Shown here: positions 1 to 4,758 of the stretch, piece by piece
Layout: every line of letters starts with the position of its first letter
Position numbering within the stretch: the stretch's first letter is position 1
Assembly (NCBI GenBank): GCA_013816275.1
Contig: JACDER010000116.1
Coordinates: 1-5,759, forward strand
DNA: 5,759 bases
Reading direction: 5' to 3'
Origin: Actinomycetota bacterium
GTDB lineage: Bacteria > Actinomycetota > Thermoleophilia > Gaiellales > Gaiellaceae
Notes under the pieces: generated by a model
Seen by the model: only the letters and a program-made list of their open reading frames with translations
Databases searched by the model: none
Told to the model about the DNA's origin: nothing
Translations under genes and position numbers: made by a program

Positions 1-65
1 ACGCGCCCGACCGTGAACCGGTAGCCGGGCGGCTTCCGAGCGAGCCGCTCTGCGATCGTGATCAT
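1..65 (-). CDS. N-terminal fragment of a gene running off the left edge
   Basis: An ATG at 65-63 on the minus strand opens a frame with no stop to the window edge, giving 21 residues that begin MITIAERLARKPPGYRFTVG. Its ATG overlaps the TGA of the upstream transporter gene in an ATGA junction, the usual sign of translational coupling in one operon. No Shine-Dalgarno sequence is obvious, which fits coupling. The fragment is too short to assign a family, and I do not recognise it. The main support is the junction plus the open frame; a 21-codon open stretch is not strong evidence by itself in high-GC DNA. Confidence 0.5.
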   Translation of the reverse strand, partial: MITIAERLARKPPGYRFTVGR

Positions 66-1009
66 TCCGACCCGGGCACCAGGCTTTCGCGGCGCCTTCT
101 GGCCATCAGGATCCCGACGCCGATCGCCGCCCCGCCGGCGACCTGGAGCCAGGAAAGGCTCTCGGAGAGGAGCAGGACGGCGAAGAGCACGGCGACGAAG
201 GGCTGGAGGTTCGCGAACAGGGTCGCGTGCGACGGGCCGACGCGGTCGACGGCCTTGAACCAGAGGATGTTCGTCAGGACAAGTGGGCCGAGAACGGCAA
301 ACGCCAGCAGGGCCCAGACCGTCCAGCTGAGGTGGAAGTCCTGTTTCGCGAGCTGTTGGGAGCCCGTCGCGGCCACCGCGATCCAGCCGGTGACGAGCAC
401 GATCGCGCTGATCCGGTACGGCGAGTAGCGGCGCATCAACGGCGCGATCGCGACCGAGTAGGCCGCCCAGGTGGCAGCGGTAGCGACACCGAGCAGGTCA
501 CCCTTGACGTCGCCCCGGACCTGGCCCGAGCCAATCGCGACCAGAGCGACTCCCCCGAACGACACCAGCGTCGCGACCCAGAACCGCGACGACATCCGCT
601 CCAGCCCGATCGCGTACGCGATCAGCGCGGCGAAGATCGGGGTCGTCCCCAGGATGAGCGCGGTCGTGGAGGCGTTCGTGAACTTGATCGCGTAGACGTA
701 CGAGAGTTGGTTCAGCCAGATCCCGACCGCGGCCGCGCCCAGGAGCAGGACGATGTCTCGCCTCCGAACGCGGAACGAGCCTTCGTAGGCGTAGGTGAAT
801 CCTACGAAGAGCGTCGCCGCGATCCCGTAGCGGAGGCTGGAGTAGGCGAGTGGCTGGAAGCCGTGCTCGAGCACGTATCTGGTCACTGTGAAGTTGAGCG
901 CCCAGATCAGGATCGTCGCGACGAGCATGAGGTCGGCCTTGCGATCCCGGCGCAGCGTGGTCTCGGTCGGCCGGCGTCTCAGAGGCATGCGAGTCGCGAG
1001 CCGGGCCAC
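62..1009 (-). CDS. DMT superfamily (EamA-type) membrane transporter
   Basis: This 315-residue protein is predicted to be an inner-membrane permease of the drug/metabolite transporter superfamily, which exports or exchanges small metabolites; the substrate cannot be told. It has about ten hydrophobic segments arranged as two EamA repeats (roughly residues 25-160 and 170-305). The family-like first helix contains IWALNFTVTRYVL (residues 35-47). TNASTTALILGTTPIFAALI (111-130) closes the first repeat, and LWFKAVDRVGPSHATLFANL (249-268), followed by a helix ending LSE (281-283), closes the second. The N-terminus is basic and the C-terminus ends in an Arg-rich cytoplasmic tail (ARRRRE). I prefer the GTG start at 1009 because a TAGGTT box ends exactly 6 nt upstream, fitting a leaderless transcript. 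An ATG at 988 would give a protein 7 residues shorter. Length is normal for the family. The stop overlaps the next minus-strand gene. Confidence 0.9.
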   Translation of the reverse strand: MARLATRMPLRRRPTETTLRRDRKADLMLVATILIWALNFTVTRYVLEHGFQPLAYSSLRYGIAATLFVGFTYAYEGSFRVRRRDIVLLLGAAAVGIWLNQLSYVYAIKFTNASTTALILGTTPIFAALIAYAIGLERMSSRFWVATLVSFGGVALVAIGSGQVRGDVKGDLLGVATAATWAAYSVAIAPLMRRYSPYRISAIVLVTGWIAVAATGSQQLAKQDFHLSWTVWALLAFAVLGPLVLTNILWFKAVDRVGPSHATLFANLQPFVAVLFAVLLLSESLSWLQVAGGAAIGVGILMARRRRESLVPGSE

Positions 1010-1015
1010 GGCCCA

Positions 1016-1021
1016 AACCTA
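1016..1021 (-). promoter_or_regulatory. Candidate -10 box (TAGGTT) for the transporter, leaderless
   Basis: On the minus strand TAGGTT fits the TANNNT -10 pattern of actinobacterial housekeeping promoters. Exactly 6 nt (TGGGCC) separate it from the GTG at 1009, so transcription would start on or beside the start codon. No recognisable -35 is present. The divergent gene shows the same arrangement, which strengthens both calls. Confidence 0.4.
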
Positions 1022-1057
1022 CCGAGGTGCACCACCCGGCGAATGCGACGCGCTCCA

Positions 1058-1073
1058 GCGGCTGCAAAGCCGC
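1058..1073. promoter_or_regulatory. Perfect dyad / GCAA-loop hairpin between divergent promoters
   Basis: GCGGCT, GCAA, AGCCGC form a perfect 6-bp inverted repeat around a GNRA-type tetraloop sequence. It lies about midway between the two candidate -10 boxes of the divergent transporter and 92-residue protein genes. If both transcripts are leaderless it is not transcribed from either promoter, so a DNA operator is more plausible than an RNA hairpin. No known regulator site is recognised. Confidence 0.3.
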
Positions 1074-1094
1074 GCCGGGCGGCGCACTCGAGGT

Positions 1095-1100
1095 TAGGCT
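1095..1100 (+). promoter_or_regulatory. Candidate -10 box (TAGGCT), leaderless
   Basis: TAGGCT fits TANNNT and is followed by 7 nt (TCGGTCG) before the ATG at 1108, the spacing expected when transcription begins at the start codon. There is no Shine-Dalgarno at a usable distance and no clear -35. The box mirrors the one for the divergent transporter. Confidence 0.4.
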
Positions 1101-1107
1101 TCGGTCG

Positions 1108-1386
1108 ATGGCGGAACCGACGAAGGACGACATCGACGTACTTGTCGGCCCGGCGACTCCCCACTTCGCCTACCAGCTGCGCGCGCGGGTGCGGGAGCTG
1201 ATCTCAGACCTCCCCGCGGATCACGACGTCCGCCGGTACGGCGAGGAGAAGATGGCGCTCCTCGACCGTCTCGGCCACGCCTCCTCGAAGGCCGAGGAGG
1301 GGCCGCCCGAGCCGAAGAGCAGGATCGGGTGGGAGGAGATCCCGAGCTCCGCGCCCGCCTACGATCCACTGCCTCGCCGTCCGTGA
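1108..1386 (+). CDS. Small conserved-looking hypothetical protein, 92 aa
   Basis: I do not recognise this protein. It has 92 residues, no signal peptide and no membrane segment, so it should be cytoplasmic. Residues 1-60 are charged and probably helical (HFAYQLRARVRELI at 19-32, then an acidic/basic stretch including DVRRYGEEKMALLDRLG). The last third is rich in Pro, Glu and Ser (EEGPPEP, SSAPAYDPLPRRP) and looks disordered. The ATG at 1108 was chosen because a TAGGCT -10 box sits 7 nt before it. The frame stays open upstream to an ATG at 1027, but that part (an Ala/Gly/Arg-rich stretch) does not look like protein and spans the promoter region. It is divergent from the transporter and upstream of fabL by about 150 bp. 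Reality of the gene is likely; function is unknown. Confidence 0.65.
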   Translation: MAEPTKDDIDVLVGPATPHFAYQLRARVRELISDLPADHDVRRYGEEKMALLDRLGHASSKAEEGPPEPKSRIGWEEIPSSAPAYDPLPRRP

Positions 1387-1436
1387 CGCAAGCCAACACG
1401 CTGGCGGTTGAACGCGCGCGGATGCCCGAGCGCGAA

Positions 1437-1453
1437 GCCGGGCTCAGCCCGGC
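1437..1453. terminator. GC-rich stem-loop after the 92-aa gene
   Basis: GCCGGGC, TCA, GCCCGGC is a perfect 7-bp stem with a 3-nt loop, 50 bp after the stop codon at 1386. No U-tract follows. It may end transcription of the small gene or be part of a repeated intergenic element with the palindrome at 1501-1527. Terminator function is inferred only from position and shape. Confidence 0.3.
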
Positions 1454-1500
1454 GCAGCGTGATGGCAGATAGGGCGCAGGAAGGCGTGGAGGAGGGGGCT

Positions 1501-1527
1501 CACGGGGGAACCATGGGTTCCCCCGTG
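1501..1527. repeat. Perfect 12-bp palindrome with ATG loop
   Basis: CACGGGGGAACC (1501-1512) and GGTTCCCCCGTG (1516-1527) are perfect reverse complements separated by ATG. The stem is very GC-rich and would be stable in RNA or as a cruciform. It lies just upstream of, or inside, the start region of fabL. The loop ATG is in frame with fabL, so it could be a start codon held in a hairpin loop. It resembles dispersed intergenic palindromes of high-GC genomes, but whether it recurs elsewhere cannot be judged from this window. Confidence 0.7.
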
Positions 1528-1549
1528 CAGAGAACCATGGGTTCCCCCG
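1508..1549 (+). repeat. Two 18-bp direct repeats, 24-bp period, each with an in-frame ATG
   Basis: GAACCATGGGTTCCCCCG occurs at 1508-1525 and again at 1532-1549. Both copies carry an ATG (1513 and 1537) in the fabL frame and both encode Met-Gly-Ser-Pro. Because the period is a multiple of three, duplication added exactly eight codons. The second copy keeps only a 5-bp hairpin (GAACC/GGTTC), but its right arm could pair with the left arm of the first copy, giving competing structures. Confidence 0.75.
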
Positions 1550-2274
1550 GGCTTTCCGTCCTCGTGACGGGCGGCTCGCGCGGGATCGGGAAGGCGATCG
1601 CGCTTCGGTTCGCCGAGCTCGGAGCCTCGCGCGTCGCGATCGGCTACTACCGAAACGACGAGGCCGCCGAGTCGACGGCGGATGAGCTGCGCGGACTTGG
1701 CGCAGAGCCGGTGCTCGTCCGCGGCAACATCGCCGGCGATCGCGTCCTCCATGAGATCGCCGAGCTCGGCCCGCTCGACGCCGTCGTCCACAACGCCGCG
1801 ACCGGCGTGATCCGGCCTGCGCTCGAGGTCGAGGACAAGCACTGGGACTGGACGCTCGGCGCCAACGCGCGCGCGCTCCTGTCGCTCGCCCGCACGACCG
1901 TCCCCTCGATGCCTGTCGGCTCGTCGATCGTCGCCATCTCGAGTCTCGGCTCGACCCGCGTGCTCGAGAACTACGTGCTCGTCGGGACGTCGAAGGCGGC
2001 GCTCGAGTCGCTCGTCCGCTACCTCGCCGTCGAGCTCGCGCCGCGGGGGATCCGGGTCAACGCGGTCTCGGGCGGCGTCGTCGAGACGGGCGCGCTCGAC
2101 CACTTTCCGAACCGTGAGCAGATGCTGAAGGCGGCGAGGGAACGCACGCCCGCGGGCAGGATGGTGGAGGCAGCCGACCTCGCCGACGCCGTCGTGTTCC
2201 TTTGCTCCCCCCAGGCCGAGATGATCCGCGGCCAGACGATCGTCGTCGACGGCGGATTCTCGCTGCTCGCGTAA
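1537..2274 (+). CDS. fabL: Enoyl-[acyl-carrier-protein] reductase III (FabL-type SDR)
   Basis: It is predicted to reduce trans-2-enoyl-ACP with NADPH in the last step of each type II fatty-acid elongation cycle, in the cytoplasm. The 245-residue Rossmann protein has the nucleotide motif TGGSRGIG (11-18) and HNAATG (85-90). It has Tyr146 and Lys153 spaced Tyr-x6-Lys, the enoyl-reductase pattern, rather than the Tyr-x3-Lys of FabG-like dehydrogenases. Long stretches match what I remember of Bacillus subtilis FabL, for example HWDW (102-105), NAVSGG (175-180), HFPNRE (189-194), TPAGRMVE (204-211) and MIRGQTI near the end. B. subtilis FabL has about 250 residues and a similarly short lead before the VTG motif, so I chose the ATG at 1537. 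In-frame ATGs at 1513 and 1462 and a TTG at 1408 would add a low-complexity lead encoded by the palindromic repeats. No good Shine-Dalgarno marks any of them, so the start is uncertain. FabL enzymes are typically insensitive to triclosan; this is family knowledge, not seen here. Confidence 0.9.
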   Translation: MGSPGLSVLVTGGSRGIGKAIALRFAELGASRVAIGYYRNDEAAESTADELRGLGAEPVLVRGNIAGDRVLHEIAELGPLDAVVHNAATGVIRPALEVEDKHWDWTLGANARALLSLARTTVPSMPVGSSIVAISSLGSTRVLENYVLVGTSKAALESLVRYLAVELAPRGIRVNAVSGGVVETGALDHFPNREQMLKAARERTPAGRMVEAADLADAVVFLCSPQAEMIRGQTIVVDGGFSLLA

Positions 2275-2292
2275 TCCCTACACCCCGCTAAC

Positions 2293-2325
2293 GGAATCCT
2301 CATTCCGGGCTGGAATCCTGGATTC
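2293..2325. promoter_or_regulatory. Cluster of GGAAT/ATTCC inverted repeats abutting a start codon
   Basis: Between fabL and the next gene, GGAAT (2293), ATTCC (2302), GGAATCC (2312) and GGATTC (2320) alternate in orientation at 8-10 nt steps. GAATCC, T, GGATTC (2313-2325) is a perfect 6-bp dyad that ends at the base before the GTG at 2326. It could be an operator with sites near one helical turn apart, an RNA hairpin at the ribosome entry site, or the end of the fabL transcript. No U-tract follows, so a classical terminator is unlikely. Confidence 0.4.
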
Positions 2326-3261
2326 GTGAAAGTAGCGGCGCTCGCACTCATCCTCATGGCCGCGGGGCTCGCAGCCTCCGCCGGCAACTCGACCAGCGCG
2401 GCCGACTGCTCCAAGACGTCGATGCCGTTCACGCCTCTGATCGACCTCGGGACGGGCAAGTACCACGGCTACCAGGGCGGTCTCTATCCTGGCGGGAAGA
2501 ACGCTCCGTCCAAGGCGTACCTGAAGAAGGGCCTCGCCTACGCCAAGCTCGTCAAGCCTCGTGACGCGTCCGGCAAGGCGGCATCGGACGGGAAGGTCGT
2601 CCTCCTCTCGGTCGGGATGTCGAACACGACCCAGGAGTTCTCCGAGTTCCTCCGCGAGTCGGCCGCCGTCAAGAAGGACTCCCACCTGGTCATCGTCGAC
2701 GGCGCGCAAGGAGGCCAGGACGCCGAGATCGTCAAGGACCCCGAGGCGAACTTCTGGCGCGTGCTCGACGGGCGCCTGACCGCCGCGGGTGTCACCGGCG
2801 CCCAGGTGCAGACGGTCTGGCTCAAGGAGGCCATCTCGCGACCGACGGAGACGTTTCCGGCCGATGCGAAACGCCTCCAGGCCGATCTGCACGCGATCGT
2901 GACCCTGATGGGCTCGCGCTTCCCCAACCTCCGCCTCGTCTACGTCTCCAGTCGCACCTACGGCGGCTACGCGACCACGCCACTCAATCCGGAGCCGTAT
3001 GCGTACCAGAGCGGGTTCGCGGTGAAGTGGCTCGTCCAGGAGCGCATCCAGGGCAGGCTCGAAGGGCGGCCCTGGGTCGGATGGGGCCCCTATCTCTGGA
3101 CGAATGGGGCGAAGGGTCGAAGCGACGGCCTCACGTGGACGTGCGCTGACGTCCGGCCTGCAGACGGGACGCACCCCTCCCCGAGCGGGCAGCAGAAAGT
3201 GGCGCAGCTCTTGCTTCGGTTCTTCACGACGAACTCGACCGCGAAACCCTGGTTTTCTTAA
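2326..3261 (+). CDS. Secreted SGNH/GDSL-hydrolase-like protein
   Basis: The 311-residue protein begins with a signal peptide (MKVAALALILMAAGLAASA, cleavage near residue 19-25), so it should be exported. After it comes an alpha/beta fold with SGNH-like landmarks. VVLLSVGMSN (91-100) resembles block I, with Ser99 as candidate nucleophile and Met where GDSL proteins have Asp. VIVDGAQGG (122-130) supplies block-II-like glycines. D-G-T-H (280-283) followed by PSPSGQ is the typical block V Asp-x-x-His. The usual G-x-N-D of block III is not clear; the matching position may be VYVSSRTYGG (205-214). The only two cysteines, Cys28 and Cys273, could form a disulfide. If active it would be an esterase or lipase, perhaps on acylated glycans, but the substrate is unknown. 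The GTG start is chosen because it gives the intact signal peptide. It follows fabL by 51 bp and precedes the DUF6458-type gene by 24 bp. Confidence 0.8.
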   Translation: MKVAALALILMAAGLAASAGNSTSAADCSKTSMPFTPLIDLGTGKYHGYQGGLYPGGKNAPSKAYLKKGLAYAKLVKPRDASGKAASDGKVVLLSVGMSNTTQEFSEFLRESAAVKKDSHLVIVDGAQGGQDAEIVKDPEANFWRVLDGRLTAAGVTGAQVQTVWLKEAISRPTETFPADAKRLQADLHAIVTLMGSRFPNLRLVYVSSRTYGGYATTPLNPEPYAYQSGFAVKWLVQERIQGRLEGRPWVGWGPYLWTNGAKGRSDGLTWTCADVRPADGTHPSPSGQQKVAQLLLRFFTTNSTAKPWFS

Positions 3262-3285
3262 CGCGCGACTGGGTACACGTTCGGC

Positions 3286-3609
3286 ATGGGATTCGTCGTA
3301 AGCCTGCTCATCATTGCTGTTGGCGCGATCCTCACCTGGGGCGTCACCGACACGTCGAAGAGCATCAACCTCGACGTCATCGGACTCGTGCTCATGCTCG
3401 TGGGGGCGATCGGGTTCATCCTCACGATGTTCTTCTGGGAGTCCTGGTGGGGGCCTGGCTACTTCCGCCGCACCCGCTACGCGGCTGGTACCGGCTACGA
3501 CTACGCGCCTGCCCCCTGGCGAAGGCGCGGTGGCTACGTCGTCGAGGAAGAAGACGTACCCGTCGCGCCGCCCGTCGCGCCGCCCCCTGGGCCGCCGCCT
3601 CCTCCGTGA
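3286..3609 (+). CDS. DUF6458-type two-helix membrane protein with Pro-rich tail
   Basis: This 107-residue protein has two transmembrane helices (about residues 3-20 and 31-50) separated by a short polar loop (TDTSKSINLD). The pattern MG-x-hydrophobic-IAVGAILTWGV, then LDVIGLVLMLVGAIGFIL and FFWESWW, matches my memory of the actinobacterial DUF6458 family of unknown function. The part after the membrane is basic and aromatic (residues 57-84, with FRRTRY and YDYAP), then acidic (VEEED), then ends in a Pro/Ala/Val-rich tail closing with a run of prolines. The ATG at 3286 is clear; a TACACGT element 5 nt upstream is only a weak -10 match. The last 76 nt overlap the 3' end of the convergent aminotransferase gene, so the proline tail is antisense to a glycine-rich tail. 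Confidence 0.85.
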   Translation: MGFVVSLLIIAVGAILTWGVTDTSKSINLDVIGLVLMLVGAIGFILTMFFWESWWGPGYFRRTRYAAGTGYDYAPAPWRRRGGYVVEEEDVPVAPPVAPPPGPPPPP

Positions 3610-4622
3610 TCCTCATCTAGCCGCTCGAGCGCTTCGTCGATCTCGGCGTCCGAGATGGTCAGCGGAGGCGTTGCCGAGACCAGCAAGCCGTCCTCGCCGG
3701 CGGGGATCACGATCACGCCCCGTGCGAGTGCGTCGCCGGCGTCGCCCGGACGAGCTCGCATGAGCCCGGCTCCGCGCCAGCCGGCGCGCTCGAACCGCTC
3801 ACCCGCGACGCGGACGCGGTCGAGCAGCTTCGGAATCTCCTCGAGCACGACGAGGGCGGCCGCGCACGCGAGCGGATTCCCCGTATGCGTGTGCGTGAAG
3901 ACGTCCTCGGGCCCGAGCTCCCAGACCCGTTCCAGGCCTGGGCGGAAGAGCGCGGCCGAAAGCGGCAGTCCGCCTCCGAGAGCCTTGCCGGCGCAGATCA
4001 CGTCCGCGAGCTCTCCCGAGCGCCACATCACGCCGGTGCGTCCCAGCCCGCAGTAGATCTCGTCGGCGATCAGGAGCACGCCAGCCTCGTCGCACCGGTC
4101 GCGCAGCCGGTCGAGGAAGCCGTCGGGCGGGACGCGCGCGCCTGCCCGCCCCTGGACGGGCTCCACGATCACGCAAGCTGCGTCGTCCGGGAGCGGCCCG
4201 GGATCCTCTCCGTACGCGCGCCGGTGAACGGGGCCGGGCAGCCAGGCGGTGAACGGCGCGCGGAACCGTTCGAACCCGGTCGCCGCCAGCGCGAGCAACC
4301 CCGTGCCGTGGTAGGCCCCTTCGAAGGCGACGATCCCCGGCTTGCCGGTCGAGAGCAGCGCCGTCCTCAGGGCGATCTCGACCGCGTCCTCGCCCGTCAC
4401 TCCCAGCTTGGCGGGACGGCCGAGCCGCTCGCGGAGCCGGGAGGTCACCTCGGCCTCGGCGAGGTCTCCGAGCGCGTGCGCGACAGGCTGATCTGCGATC
4501 GCGGCGCGAATCGTCGGGTTCGAATGCCCGAGGGCGGCGACGCCGAACCCGCCGGACAGGTCGAGGTACTCGCGCCCCTCCTCGTCCCAGACGCGACAGC
4601 CTTCAGCTCTCGCCCACTTCAC
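3534..4622 (-). CDS. Class-III PLP-dependent aminotransferase
   Basis: This is a fold-type I, class-III aminotransferase (ornithine, acetylornithine, GABA and other omega-amino substrates). Numbering from the GTG at 4622, the 362 residues show GFGVAALGH (25-33), TGEDAVEIALRTA (76-88), GAYHG (102-106) and IVEPVQGRAG (152-161). ADEIYCGLGRTG (186-197) carries the PLP-binding Asp187, Lys213 in CAGKALGGG is the Schiff-base lysine, and THTHTGNPLACAAALVVLEE (243-262) follows. The GTG has a good Shine-Dalgarno (AGGAG, 9 nt away) and overlaps the stop of a 47-codon frame in a GTGA junction. It starts right at the first conserved block, however, and most relatives have 20-40 more N-terminal residues. 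The frame stays open upstream without ATG, GTG or TTG as far as the proline dehydrogenase gene, so a frameshift or unusual start is possible. The last 25 residues (Gly-, Thr- and Ser-rich) lie in the overlap with the convergent gene. The proline dehydrogenase upstream suggests amino-acid catabolism; the substrate is not determined. Confidence 0.88.
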   Translation of the reverse strand: MKWARAEGCRVWDEEGREYLDLSGGFGVAALGHSNPTIRAAIADQPVAHALGDLAEAEVTSRLRERLGRPAKLGVTGEDAVEIALRTALLSTGKPGIVAFEGAYHGTGLLALAATGFERFRAPFTAWLPGPVHRRAYGEDPGPLPDDAACVIVEPVQGRAGARVPPDGFLDRLRDRCDEAGVLLIADEIYCGLGRTGVMWRSGELADVICAGKALGGGLPLSAALFRPGLERVWELGPEDVFTHTHTGNPLACAAALVVLEEIPKLLDRVRVAGERFERAGWRGAGLMRARPGDAGDALARGVIVIPAGEDGLLVSATPPLTISDAEIDEALERLDEDHGGGGGPGGGATGGATGTSSSSTT

Positions 4623-4631
4623 CGCCTCGCA

Positions 4632-4636
4632 CTCCT
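4632..4636 (-). promoter_or_regulatory. Shine-Dalgarno AGGAG for the aminotransferase GTG start
   Basis: AGGAG lies 9 nt upstream of the GTG at 4622 on the minus strand. It is the best ribosome-binding site in the window and the main support for that start. An 8-bp stem with an 8-nt loop (4640-4663, arms GCCGCCG/CGGCGGC plus one pair) stands 3 nt further upstream and might affect its access. Confidence 0.55.
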
Positions 4637-4708
4637 GACCGCCGCCGCTTGCAGCCGGCGGCGCCGGCCTCCGCGTCGGCTCGCGTTCCTGACGACGCTC
4701 CCGCAGGC

Positions 4709-4722
4709 GGGCCGTATTCCCA
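4709..4722 (-). repeat. TGGGAATACNGCCC motif, copy upstream of the aminotransferase
   Basis: On the minus strand this reads TGGGAATACGGCCC, 87 nt before the GTG at 4622. It matches the motif at 5743-5756 in 13 of 14 positions. The core is also a dyad, GTAT-GGGA-ATAC (4714-4725). It could be a regulator site or a -35-like element (GGAAT resembles extracytoplasmic sigma -35 boxes). Confidence 0.35.
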
Positions 4723-4758
4723 TACTGTCCCGCCGGCGTACACGCCGCCAGGAACGCG

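Noticed and set aside
227..1201. Long plus-strand open frame (324 codons) opposite the transporter
   Set aside because: It is the antisense of a clear EamA transporter; the product is a low-complexity Arg/Asp/Glu-rich chain with no motif, typical of high-GC shadows.
1408..1536. TTG at 1408 or ATG at 1462 as the fabL start
   Set aside because: The added residues are low-complexity and encoded by palindromes, no ribosome site is seen, and Bacillus FabL starts just before the Rossmann motif. Not fully excluded.
2278..3174. Minus-strand open frame of 298 codons opposite the SGNH-like gene
   Set aside because: Arg/Val/Glu-rich shadow frame; the plus strand has a signal peptide and hydrolase motifs.
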